Shown in pieces: positions 22,795 through 33,508 of a DNA stretch of 64,000 nucleotides. The DNA is from Auanema rhodensis (lineage: Eukaryota > Nematoda > Chromadorea > Rhabditida > Rhabditidae). The notes beneath the pieces are model-generated. The model did not search any database. It saw nothing but the letters and a program-made list of their open reading frames with translations, and was not told the DNA's origin. The translations under genes were made by a program, and so were the position numbers. The stretch spans positions 15,592,476 to 15,656,475 of the forward strand of contig OZ059894.1 of assembly GCA_964057225.1 (NCBI GenBank), written 5' to 3'. The stretch's first letter is position 1; each line of letters begins with the position of its first letter.

Positions 22795-25700
22795 ATGACC
22801 AATGAACGTTGGAAAGATGAAGATTCAACTAGCTATAATACAGTTGATATCCAAAAAGAATATGAAGATCCTGAATATTTTTATGGTGGCATTGGAGTAC
22901 CACCTAGTAATGCCAGCCACAGTGGAGCAAGAATAGTAAGTGTTTCTGATATATTATTCTTTGAACTTCCAACTTCAAGCTAAACATCTAGAAATCTCAC
23001 GTTATTTTTGAATTTTACGTTTTTCACGCGAATAGAATAGTTGAAGTGTTCGCTTTTTATTTTTCATTTCCCGTATGTCGTGATCGGTTGCTTATAATAA
23101 CAGTGGACTTTTGTTTTTTTTTGCTTTTAACCGAATATCTTCAATTACATAAAACATTTTTTATAATTATATAGAGAATATCTAGTTCATTTTCATTAAT
23201 TTTTATAATTATTTAATTTTCTTTTATTGTTTCATATCTTACATACTACATACACATATTTGTGTTTATTTTATTTATTTTCTCTTCATATAACTAGAAG
23301 ATATATGTGAAATGAAATGTTCGCAGAAATTGAATATAAAATAAATTCCCATAAATTCTTCAGCTTCACATCTGCGGTTACAGAGCCTTTTGTATCTTTG
23401 TATCCTCGTCAGCTTAGCCAAACAGCATTAACAAGCAGGGTAAGTGGCTGCTCTTCGCACTTATACATCCCAGCTCTCATTCGCCTTTTATGTATCCTTT
23501 CGCACATCGTCATCTCATCATTTGACCTTCTTGTCCTTTGCTTTCTAGCATTCTGCTGAGTTTCTATTGAGATAATAGCAACAACTATTTTTTTTGCTCA
23601 ATATCATGATAATATGTTTGTCTGAGCTTAACTAGTGGTAATAACTATGGTATTCCTTATGGTCAACAATCCACCAATTATTCCACTTCATGATCCGGTA
23701 AGAATCGTATTTTCTATAAAGTTCATTTTCATTCAAACTATTGTGTGGACATCCATATGAAGAAGGGTCAAATTATCAAGTTATCTTTTGATCATATCAG
23801 CTTCTGGTTTCATTCTCTCCTTTTCGCCATATTTTCACAACTTTCTCTTCATTTTCTAAGCCGTTCATTCATCACCCTTAGTTTCATGAATGTCCATATC
23901 ATTCGGGTGTTCGTTCTTCAATACACGTTTTCTTGAAATAGTCAGTAGGCGTTTAGATAGATCACACTGCATATGGCTGCCATTCGCAGGCGTTAATTTG
24001 AGCAATTCGATGTTTGTTGCTGCTACAACACTTTTTTTTATTCATTTCAAGATTTTTTTCTCACAATAAATGCGCTTTTGCTTTATCATTTTGTAGCAAT
24101 CATCAATTATTCTTTAATTATATCAACAATAATTATTTTATTGAATTTCTAATGATTCATGTAATTCATTCTCATACTTATTTTCGCACTACTTATCTAT
24201 ATGACCTATAAAAAAAGAAATTTGCAACGTCAAATTCTTCATTCTTCAATACGAAGCAACCTTGGCTCGTTTTCTGAGACAAATAAAGAATACTTTGATA
24301 GTCATTTCAATGGATAATAGTCTATTCTTTCATTTTAAACTTCAACATTAATCTCTGCCATATCCAATAAATGAGCATATTACTGTGAAATATTCAGTTT
24401 CAGAAGTTAAAGAGAAAAATAAGATTTTAAAGTCCAGCATACGTCAGGTTGCACATAATTGGAGAGAATGATTATAAAAGAAATTAAAGTCAAAATAACA
24501 TTTTTGATGAGCATTTACGTTTAATTTTTTTTATAGGTTTTATCTTCTCCTCCACCTCATCCTCCACCTCTTCGACAACCAACGCACATAGCTATTACAA
24601 ATACAAAAAAGGTAAAACCTAATGAAACTTGCATTTACTCAAAATTCTAATTGACAACTTAAGACGCTTAGAGGGATTTTTTTTGATTTGTTTTCTTCTT
24701 TTAATCAGTAACAAGGTCATTTGAAGAAATTGATAAAATTACCGAAATTGCATTCTTAAATTCCGTTTCTTTTTTCGAAAATGCCTTTCAAAATTGATTC
24801 AGAATCATCGGGAGAGTTATTTTTTTTCAGAAGGCAAGTCCTAGATGGCGTCTCATCTGCACATTTGCTGTACTGATCTTCATTTGTATCGCTTTGATCA
24901 CATCTCTTGTGGTTTTCTTAACCATTGGAGCTAATAACAGCGGCTTGTTCACGCAGCAAAAACCTGTTTATGCTGTAAGTTGCTTGTTGAGACGACCCAG
25001 CCACCGTTATTAGAACACCAGCTGAACTCGAGAACTATTGTTCCACAGATATGCCTTCAGATGAAAGACATTTTGCAGGAGCGAAGCGATACATCATTCC
25101 CACTTCTTGGATCGGATACAACTAAACGAACAGATTTCGATGTAACACCTAACCATTTATTGACTCTTATGATTACTAAGAGAAAGCTGTGTATTTTTGA
25201 AGCTGGTAATGGCGATGCTAGTCATAGCTTGTAAGAAAAATATTCAAGTTGTCTATATATTATGTATATGTAAATGTTTTAAGAGCCGCATACGAACAGG
25301 ATCACATTGAGTCTGCCCGTCTTTTGTTTCATTCAAATTTGAGTCATAATGGAGTACCAGTTCATCCACTCCAATTTCAAAGGTTTTATCCTACTTATCA
25401 TCATATTTATAACCTAACCATCAAGATATGCTCGTTCTCTCGGAGTAGACAATGATTGTCATGTTGTGATATATGATCGTGGCCAAGTTATCTGGAGCAC
25501 CTATGCTGCCTGGGTATTCAAGGTAGTTTCCTATAATATCTTAACGTATTTCGTATAATATTACTCAGCTGTTTGGACATCCTCGAGTATCTCTTCTCAG
25601 TGGAGGGTATTTAGCTTGGAAAACTCAACAAGGTCGATCACATCAATATAAAACAGAATCTAGTATTCCTCGAAGGAGGCGTCAAGGTATCAGATATCGG

Positions 25701-26245
25701 ACTTGGAGTTATATCAACGTTTTTCCATTAAGGTGACTTTCTTTCCTCGTGGAATGATTCTTTGATAATCACATTCGATGATGTATTCTTGAATACTGAA
25801 TCGGGCGGATACGATTTAGTTGATGCTCAGACAAAAGAGGTAAAACTACTTTTAATTCTTAAAACTTTGAGCATTTATTTTCATTTATAGGAGTATCATG
25901 GTATAGCCACAGGAGCTTTATATGGTCACATCAGAGGAGCAATTAATGTTCCTGTTGATACTGTATATGATTGGGGCACCGGCCAATGGTTAAACGCTCC
26001 AGATTTGTTCACAGTTTTTCAAAATGCTGGTCTATCTAAGAATCGTCCAGTGGTAAATATCTCTTCAACATTATGATTATGAACGTACATAATTTCAGAT
26101 TGTTTATTGCTCTACCTCACTTCGATCATCAATGATCTGGTGGGCATTATCAAGAGCAGGTTTTGAAGCTAGGATATACTTCGGAGGTTGGCCTGAATGG
26201 GTGGTGCGAGCTCCAGATTCTTTGAAAGTTCTCAATAATTCGTAA
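22795..26245 (+). CDS. Membrane-anchored sulfurtransferase (rhodanese/MPST family)
   Basis: Segments in order: an acidic Tyr-rich N-terminus (MTNERWKDED, EDPEYFYGG), a Pro-rich linker (VLSSPPPHPPPLRQP), basic residues before one membrane helix (RWRLICTFAVLIF on to LVVFLTIG), then two rhodanese domains. The first has VTPNHLLTLM, YEQDHIESARLLF, VVIYDRGQVIWSTYAAWVFKLFGH and LLSGGYLAW. The second has DLVDAQTKEEYHG, GHIRGAINVP and the active loop VIVYCSTSLRSSMIW, followed by GGWPEWV. The Cys in CSTSLR should carry the persulfide. Family members transfer sulfur from thiosulfate or 3-mercaptopyruvate. The topology implies a type II protein with the enzyme in the lumen or outside the cell. The junctions of the first two exons do not fit in phase; an alternative start at 23317 joins in frame with all later exons. 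Ends convergently with eIF3k. Confidence 0.85.
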
Positions 26246-26482
26246 TATTCTTATACAACAGATATTGGAGATAATTTGTTCTATTTTTTTAATATTATTC
26301 CATTTGTTTTTAATTCATTCTATGACGTTTCCATATTAGTCTCTTGCTCCCCCAGTGTATATAATACGGGTAATATATAATAAAATATTATATCAATAGT
26401 AAAGAAGATCGACAAGCAAAATAGATTTAAGAAAGAAGACGTAACAAAGACCAACAACCAACAAAAATTATCTTTGACTCAA

Positions 26483-27509
26483 TTATTCTCTAACAGTAAG
26501 AATACCGGGAATACTGCGCAAGACAGGAGCAACATCTGCAATTGGGATTTTTGTATCAAGTAAAAACAGTCTCAACAAACCAGAGAATTGTAACTTTTCA
26601 TCAATATTTCTTGTGCGGATAGTAGCATCATGGTTGGCAATGAAATAAACTCCACCATCCTTAGCTTCCCAACCAAATTTCTTGGCATAGCTGGCAACTT
26701 CTTCATCTAAGAAAAAGAAATTTTCAATAGTTGCTTCATCTTATTTTACCAGGAGCTCCACCCAAAAGTCTGCTAAGAATAGCCTTTTCAACATTTTGGA
26801 AAGTTACGCTGATTACACGACAAGCATCTATAAAAAAAACTTAGTAAGTGGGAAACATTTGAGGAAAACTTACAAATTCTGACAGCCTCTTCGAATCCGG
26901 GGATTTGTTTCACCATGCGAGGAACTTCAAGAGGAACTTTGAAAGGCTCGTTAGCCTCAGAAGATGGTTTGTATTCTCCTTTCATCAATTTCCAGAATGT
27001 GGAGAAATTGCAGGCCTCTAAAACTGCTCCCAAGTCCAAGACTCGTTTGAGTTCCTGAAAAACAAATTGAGTATGAAAACACCTATTAATCTCACCTGAG
27101 ATCCTAGTCTGTTGGTATCAATTAAGCATTTTGCAAGAGTGAAATCACTGCTAGGAAGGACCATTAAAGTTTTTTGCAGAACAAGACGAACAATAGATTC
27201 ATCATACCTAAATGATATTCCTCAAAAAAAGCTTCCATTTATGAATTGCACTTATCAGGGTTAAGTTGGAACAATTTCAAGATAATAAGACAGATGTCCT
27301 TGTCATATTCATTTTCAGCAATCATAGCTTGAACACAACGAGAAAGATCCCCAACATTTTCTGGATTGTATCTATAACATAAGTATAAATTCCCAAAATT
27401 GTTGGTAAAACAAAGGAAATTCGTCGAATAAATGCTATAAAACTTGATATTACCTGTTTACTCCTTGAATCTTCTCATGAAGTTCGGCGGACAATTGCTT
27501 GAAAACCAT
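26483..27509 (-). CDS. eif3k: Eukaryotic translation initiation factor 3 subunit K
   Basis: Exons in reverse order encode about 240 residues beginning MVFKQLSAELHEKIQGVNRYNPENV. Then come FQLNPDKYDESIV, SDFTLAKCLIDTNR, the hallmark VLEACNFSTFWKLMK, PGFEEAVRIY, ILSRLLGG and a C-terminal winged-helix part ending SIPGILTVRE. This matches eIF3k, a small HAM/winged-helix subunit of eIF3 that binds the 40S ribosome. The ATG follows directly after TTTTTAG, so the first exon is probably trans-spliced. The gene lies 316 nt downstream of the ankyrin/GH20 gene on the same strand, a spacing compatible with an operon. Confidence 0.95.
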
Positions 27510-27825
27510 CTAAAAACTATTATTTACAATAAAATTTAATCTGTACAATTTAAAATAACAAGAGAAAATAAAACTCTCAGATGAAATATCATTTTAAAAA
27601 AAAAATTTTTATTTAAACCCCGCCATTTTATCACAGAAAAATGTAAGCACACTAGGTAAAAATCATCACAAAAAGTTACGTTAGGCACAGATTATTAACC
27701 ATTATTATATACATTGCTGTCCCATGTTAAGCTTTTTTTAATATAAATTATTAAAGCAAAAAATATAAATTATTATATGAAATAAATTATCCCCACTGTA
27801 CATAACAAGATCCCTTAAAATAAAA
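27510..27825 (-). promoter_or_regulatory. Operon-like spacer between ankyrin/GH20 gene and eIF3k
   Basis: The 316-nt gap has only AT-rich sequence and a TTTTTAG acceptor that abuts the eIF3k ATG on the minus strand. No TATA box or GC-rich promoter was noticed. It could be an SL2-type operon junction, or an independent promoter. Confidence 0.4.
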
Positions 27826-30800
27826 TTAAAGAAGCTGTTTTCCCATTTCTTGTAAATCAGCTGGAAGAAGAGCTCTGAAATAACAAAAGAAAGTTTCAAT
27901 TTTTAGAAAATGCTTAACCAACCTGAATAAATTATCAAACATTTTGAGAGCATTTGGTAGAGTACTTGGAATTGATCTAGATAGCCATACATGCTGGAAT
28001 TGAGCCCTAATCTCGAGTAAGCTAAAATGAAAATATTAATCCTGTTATTCTTTGATATTCTTACCTATTAGCCAAATCAGTTCTAACAGTAAGTGGAAGA
28101 TGAGCTACTCCAACTCTTCCAGGTGAATAAGGAATTCCTTCTTCAGAACTGCGCTTACGAGCTTGCTCAATATTGCCACCATGAGTACATAGTGATTGAC
28201 CAAGTCTAGATATTGAAATATATATAAAGCCAGAAAATCTGATCTAACCTGCTGGTGAGAACCATTAATTCAGTGACTAGTTTAATTTCGGCTAAAACTA
28301 AAGCAAGTTCGAAGTTATATGGCAACAGTCTTCGAGCATTATCCAATGCTTGCAAACTACGTCTCAATTCGATCCTAGCTTTCTAAATTTTTCAAGTTGG
28401 ATTTATTTCATATTTATTAACATACCTTGAATATAATAGGAGTTAATCTCTCAAGATTGAGATTTTCTGGATTCAAAATCATCTCAACGAATACAGATAT
28501 AGGCATCCTCTTGTTTGTTCCAAAGCCACTCACCTAAAGCATTTTTGGCGTAACTAAAATTTTAAACTGTTCGAATCACGTGAGAATCGCTAATATCTCC
28601 ATTTTGCTGGGGTGACGAGGATGCCAATGGTTTCCACAGGCCATAAGCAAATCGAGTTAATTGATGTTCGACTCTTCCCAGTGTTAGCATTTGATCAAAC
28701 AAACCCACCATATCTCTGTAATCGATATTTCATACTCAAATAATGTAGATTCAACTACCCGTCCATGAGAAGATGATGTGCAGACACTGCCGGGAGAAGG
28801 AAAATGAACTTTTTCATGTCTGTACTGCTATTCCAAGCAACTCCAACAGAAGCCAATAGCGAAATATATGAAAGTGAAGGAGGCATTGCTTCACAACCCG
28901 TGGAGAGATCACAAATCATTGAGCCTAGAATTGTTCCTCTCTCTCCCAGCTTTGCAGCAAGAAGAGCCTTCTTGGCCGTTGAGTCAGGAGCAGCACATAA
29001 ATATCCATCATCACCAGTGGAAAACTTAAGAACAAGCGAAACACGAGGTGAAAGAAGCTTCTCAGCTTCAAATGGGAAACATCCCTCAACACATAGAGTT
29101 ACAAATGAAGGAAGAGCATTAATCTAAACGTGAAGAATCAGAAACTTATCGAATCTAATTAATATCTTACCCACGGTGCATTTCTTTCAGTCACTTCAAT
29201 AGATAAGAAGATTCTTGGAACTCTTCTCTGTATGGCAGATAACACTTAAAACACAACAGTCACGGTATAGAAAAAATATAACTCACATTTTGTTTGAGTG
29301 ATAAGAATGCTAGACAGATTTGGACCAAAATGAACAGTTTTACATAAAGGAAAGTCATCCAAAAACTGTTCCATGATGGTACGAGCTCCTTCAGCTTCAA
29401 GATAATTAGATTGAGTATCTAAGGAAGGAACCATCTAAAATTGTACAATTTGAAAATATTTTAAAACCAAAAATAAACTTACGGTCACAAATAATTCATC
29501 ACAAACTTGCATCATATGGAAAAGATCTCTATTAGTATAAGGCAGTTGGTAGCGATCCGTAGTTCTGACTTCAAAATTCACGAACAAATAGTTGGCTTTA
29601 CAGTGAGATAACCTGGTAGCCAGTTGAAGAAGCTAAAAACAAGCAGTTGACCTGAGGAACATATTAAATGTAAACTAACCGTCTCCGTATTCAAAACACG
29701 ACATCCAGAAAAGTCTTGGAAAACAGCTCTGAAAGATCTATCTGGTTGATCTCTGATAGTCATTGCTTGTAACTCATTTCCTAAACCGAATTTAAGTAAC
29801 TATTGATGTACATTGAATCATGATTTACCCATAGTAATTCCAGGTAATTCTATTCCGTTAAATGATGCATCGTTACTCATGATAGAGTTATTTAACTGTC
29901 CATTGCTACTGTTACCGCCAATAGAAACTTTACTAGTGTTGTTATTATCCGCTTCATGGCGTTGAGCAAATCTTCAAAACAAATATATAGAGGAGTCAAT
30001 GATAGACACTAACTTATGGAGACGAATAATTTGAACTAAAGTAGCAAATGCATAGCGAACACCAGCATAGTCGGAAGCCACAACTTCTATACCCTTAGCA
30101 TCAATGGTTAATGCATATGCTCCTGATGGTCTACCATCAGAATATATAGCACAAGTAACAGTTCCATCCAGAGGATTAGCGCAGTGATCAGCAGTCTGAC
30201 AAAACAAAATAATATAGTAATGTGCATAGTAGCATACCTTGTGCCCTCTGTATTCGAGGTCTAGACCCAGCGATGCAAGCAAAGGCGAACTGATTTGGAT
30301 TGCTTGCATCATGCGACGGGGGCAGCAATCAGATGAATCATCAAAATAAATTTTCAATCTAAAAATGAGTTAAATATACTATTGTTAAAAATTGTTTGGA
30401 TTACCTATTATCCTTGGGAAATGAAAACCCTTTAGCACCATTAGCAATTTTTATTAGACGAGGCTGAGGCCAGAGCAAATCTGTCCAAATTTCTGGTTTT
30501 CCGTCAGCATATTTCTCAAATCTGAATACGACAAAAATTAAACAAGGTTATGAACGTATGCTAATACCTATCATTGAATAATTGAGTGTTGATTGTATCA
30601 CAAGAAATCAAAGACAAACGATCGCATTCAATACTTTCAACTGATTGACTTCTACGTACTTCCCGAGAAACCCTGAAAATTATATTCAAATAAGTTCAGA
30701 AGAAAAATAAAATTGACTCACTTTTCCATGCTTAGAAGTGGTAGTAAAGCACCTCCTTTAGCTGTTGCTATAGCAAACGCATCCTCACCCTTTAAATCAA

Positions 30801-32155
30801 AACTTGTTCAATTCGAAAAAATACAAAATGATACCTTGTTGGTCGTCTTACTAGGATCGGCTCCGGAGGATAATAGTTGTCTAACAATACCTTCATTAGA
30901 TCTTTTAACTGCAGTATGCAAAGGAGTTTCTCCCTTTGCATTAGGCATGTCTATAGTAGCACCACTAACGCATAATGTTCTAAATTGCTTTGGTTAGCTT
31001 CAAAAATTTAAAAAAACAATAACCTGACTACTTCTACAGTAGAAAAATCAGCAGCCCAATTAAGGAGAGTATTTTTACTTTCTTTGGAATCCACAGAATC
31101 CACAGGTATACCACAAGAGATGAGTTGGCATACGCGAACAGAACTGAAACAGGTGTGATAATCATTTTCATTTTTATTGAAGAAACATTTCACATCGGTC
31201 TGTCTCGTTTAACCACTGAGCAGTTATTTTGAAAATGGAAGAAAAAACTACCCCTCGTGTAAAACACTATCACCCATTGCAAGTTGCGAACGATACAAGC
31301 TTCAAAGATGACAATAGCTCACGGAGAATCAGTTTGAATAGTTAGTAGTTTCACATCTAGCCATTCCTCACTTTCATTCACAGAAGAGTTGCAACCTCCA
31401 ACCGTTTCCCCTGGGCGACCCGGTCCATTTTTACAAGATAGGAGATCTGTCTACCCAAGTGATATGCAAGTAAGCATCAGAACTAATTTATATTAGTATA
31501 TTATGCCTAATTTCAGGAGATGATGGCATCGGGTAATAAATGTAGTAAAGGATTGGCATACATGACACACATGAATCAAACAAAAGAACGTGATCCATTG
31601 AAGGTCTTTGTGAATGTATATGTTGAAAGTCATACTAGAATTTAAGTTTGCCTCGCTGGAAACTCCAAGCGAATCACCTCTCGTGCGTCGACAGAATAGC
31701 CACTCCGAAGCAAGTTCAAAAATTTAAAACATACTTTGACATTGTTACCGCCCTTAAAATTTCTTGAATAAAAGCGTTTCGAACATTATCAGAATGGCAA
31801 AGATGGTATGGTGTTTTCCCCTCTTCATTTTGAACACAAGGATTAGCTCCATTAGCCAACAAAGCAGTCACAATATCAACAATATCTAAAAACAACTTCA
31901 CTGATTTCCGAACAAAAGTGATGAAACATACCTTGTTCTACAGCTCGGTGCAATAAAGTTCCTTCCTTACAACATGGTGAATCAACGTGATCATGAAAAT
32001 CGGGTTTTTCTTCTATAATGATAGACTGATTATACATTAGTAGAATTTTTTATACTCAGTTGAGATAATATTGAACAAAGAACATCAACTCTCCCATTGT
32101 CAATACATTTCAGAAGGAGATCCGAAGCTTTCTCCCCTTCAGCTTCAGCACCCAT
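27826..32155 (-). CDS. Ankyrin-repeat protein fused to a GH20-like (pseudo-hexosaminidase) domain
   Basis: Around twenty exons encode nearly 900 residues starting MGAEAEGEKASDLLLKCI. Ankyrin repeats come first (EGTLLHRAVEQDIVDIVTAL, GKTPYHLCHS, KNTLLNWAADFSTVEVV, GETPLHTAVKRSNEGIVRQL). A linker leads to a region resembling the GH20 N-terminal domain (GRPSGAYALTIDAKGIEVVA, DYAGVRYAFATLVQIIRL) and a TIM-barrel-like part (RSFRAVFQDFSGCRV, YLFVNFEVR). Where active GH20 enzymes have His-x-Gly-Gly-Asp-Glu, this protein has CKTVHFGPNLSSI, so the catalytic Asp-Glu pair is Asn-Leu and hydrolysis is unlikely. A long helical tail ends LPADLQEMGKQLL. Protein-binding or sugar-binding scaffolding is inferred. 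A 46-nt intron joins DSH to VSGFG near 28560. Intron 31144-31734 contains an opposite-strand gene. The start follows a TTTTTAG acceptor. Confidence 0.85.
31234..31727 (+). CDS. Nested antisense gene of unknown function
   Basis: A complete four-exon gene lies inside an intron of the minus-strand ankyrin/GH20 gene. The start reads MEEKTTPRVKHYHPLQVAND, after GAGCAG and an A-rich leader. Introns follow codon Asn (GTTAGT...CACAG), Gln (GTAAGC...TTCAG) and Lys (GTCTTT...TTTAAG), and all phases agree. The last exon encodes FASLETPSESPLVRRQNSHS and stops at 31725-31727. The product is about 115 residues, hydrophilic, rich in Ser, Pro and Arg, with several proline-directed or basophilic phosphorylation-type sites (RRISLN, TVSPG, ESPLVRRQNS). 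I recognise no family and see no signal peptide or membrane helix. If the last intron is retained the protein ends VFVNVYVESHTRI instead. Confidence 0.6.
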
Positions 32156-32405
32156 AATGTTCCTAAAAATAAAATGAAACCAGTAAGCAAGTGAAAGAAT
32201 GAATTTAATTTTTTTTAATAGAAGAAGCAAGCATATGAATTTATGAATTTATATAATGTTCGAAGCCAACTGTTAAATACCAACAAGTTTAATGAAAGAA
32301 CGTTGTAAACAGAGTGCGTGTTAGGTGTTTCTTCGTGCTTTTGTAGGAATTAAATGAATTTTTTATAATTTTATTGCAATATTAATTTATATAAATTATT
32401 TGAAA
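32156..32405. promoter_or_regulatory. Bidirectional promoter region
   Basis: Only 250 nt separate the divergent starts of the ankyrin/GH20 gene (minus) and the deacylase gene (plus). The stretch includes short direct repeats of ATTTATGAATTTAT and an AT-rich core. No TATA box in proper context was seen. Shared regulation is plausible but inferred from spacing. Confidence 0.5.
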
Positions 32406-32989
32406 ATGAAGGCTGTCATACAACGAGTAAGTAAAGCTTCTGTTAAAGTAGGAGATGAAATTGTGAGTTCGATTCAAGATTTAACTTTATTATTTGTCTT
32501 TAATAGGTTGGCTCTATAGGAAAAGGGTTATGTGTTCTTGTTGGCATTAATAACAAAGACACTGACGATGATATGGAATATATTGTGAGAAAAATATTAA
32601 ATACTAGATTGTTTGATGGAGATAACAAACGGTGGGATAAGTCGGTAAAAGATACGAATTTAGAAGTGCTATCTGTCAGCCAATTCACTCTAGATGGATT
32701 TTTGAAAGTAGGTTTGTTTGCTCTGGAATTTCATATTTGTCAGCTGCTTTTAGGGAAATAAATTAGATTTTCACAATTCCATGGGGCCCGAGGACGCATC
32801 TAAGTTTTATTCACGTTTTTTAGAACGACTTAAGAAGGATTACAAGCCTGAACTGATTCAGGTTTCATTTCATATATTGTTTAAGATTTGAATTTTTGAG
32901 TTCAGGATGGACGATTTGGAGCTATGATGAGCGTTGATATATCCAATGATGGACCAGTAACTATTATAATAGATAGTCAAAAAAAATAG
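32406..32989 (+). CDS. dtd1: D-aminoacyl-tRNA deacylase (DTD)
   Basis: Four exons encode about 150 residues from MKAVIQRVSKASVKVGDEI. The family landmarks are present: VGSIGKGLCVLVGI, MEYIVRKILNTRLF, the SVSQFTL motif, DFHNSMGPEDASKFY, and FGAMMSVDISNDGPVTI with the Gly-cisPro motif. DTD removes D-amino acids, and Gly mis-charged on tRNA-Ala, from tRNA in the cytosol, preventing their use in translation. Length and motif order are those of the full family, with no sign of decay. The start is the first ATG after an AT-rich leader and is the conserved family start. Confidence 0.95.
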
Positions 32990-33508
32990 TTCGAACCCTG
33001 AAAATTTTGATTTTTTGATACAAATTGTTATTCTGTATTATCAATATAAACAAATAATATTAACATGTTTATGCTACAAAAGGCATACAACAGAAATTAT
33101 CTGCGGAAGATAACTTAAAGATATATTCACAAGACGAATAAAAAATTAATTCATCCATGAGCCAAGACAAGTTGGAAGTCAAGGAACGATTAGATCTTAC
33201 TTTTTTTTTAATTTCTTCAGTTTTTGTGTATCATAAAAGTTGCTAAAACACAACTACTATTCGCATGAGGACTTCTCATAAGCGAAAGATCTTAGGGCAA
33301 TACCCTAAAGGAATAGAGATCACGACGGAGATCATAAGATAAGTTACCCCTTCCGATCTAAAACATTATATGTTGATGGATTTCGAGAAAAACGGATTAG
33401 GATAGAATAAAAGAAACATGAAGTACATGTGGGAATAATAACAAAGAACAGTCTATACGCTATTAAATAGAAGTATATATGCAAATGCAAGCTGATAATG
33501 CTCTGCTT
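32990..33508. other. Intergenic region between convergent genes
   Basis: The region separates the 3' ends of the deacylase and sulfotransferase genes. It is moderately AT-rich with a possible AATAAA (32…/33048-33053 region reads CAAATAAT only loosely) and no recognised feature. Confidence 0.4.

Noticed and set aside
31740-31901. Reading the ankyrin N-terminal part (31735-32155) as a separate gene ending MSKYVLNF
   Set aside because: A GTATGT donor at 31734 and CTGTTTCAG acceptor before 31143 join both ankyrin parts in phase within a repeat, so one gene is simpler.
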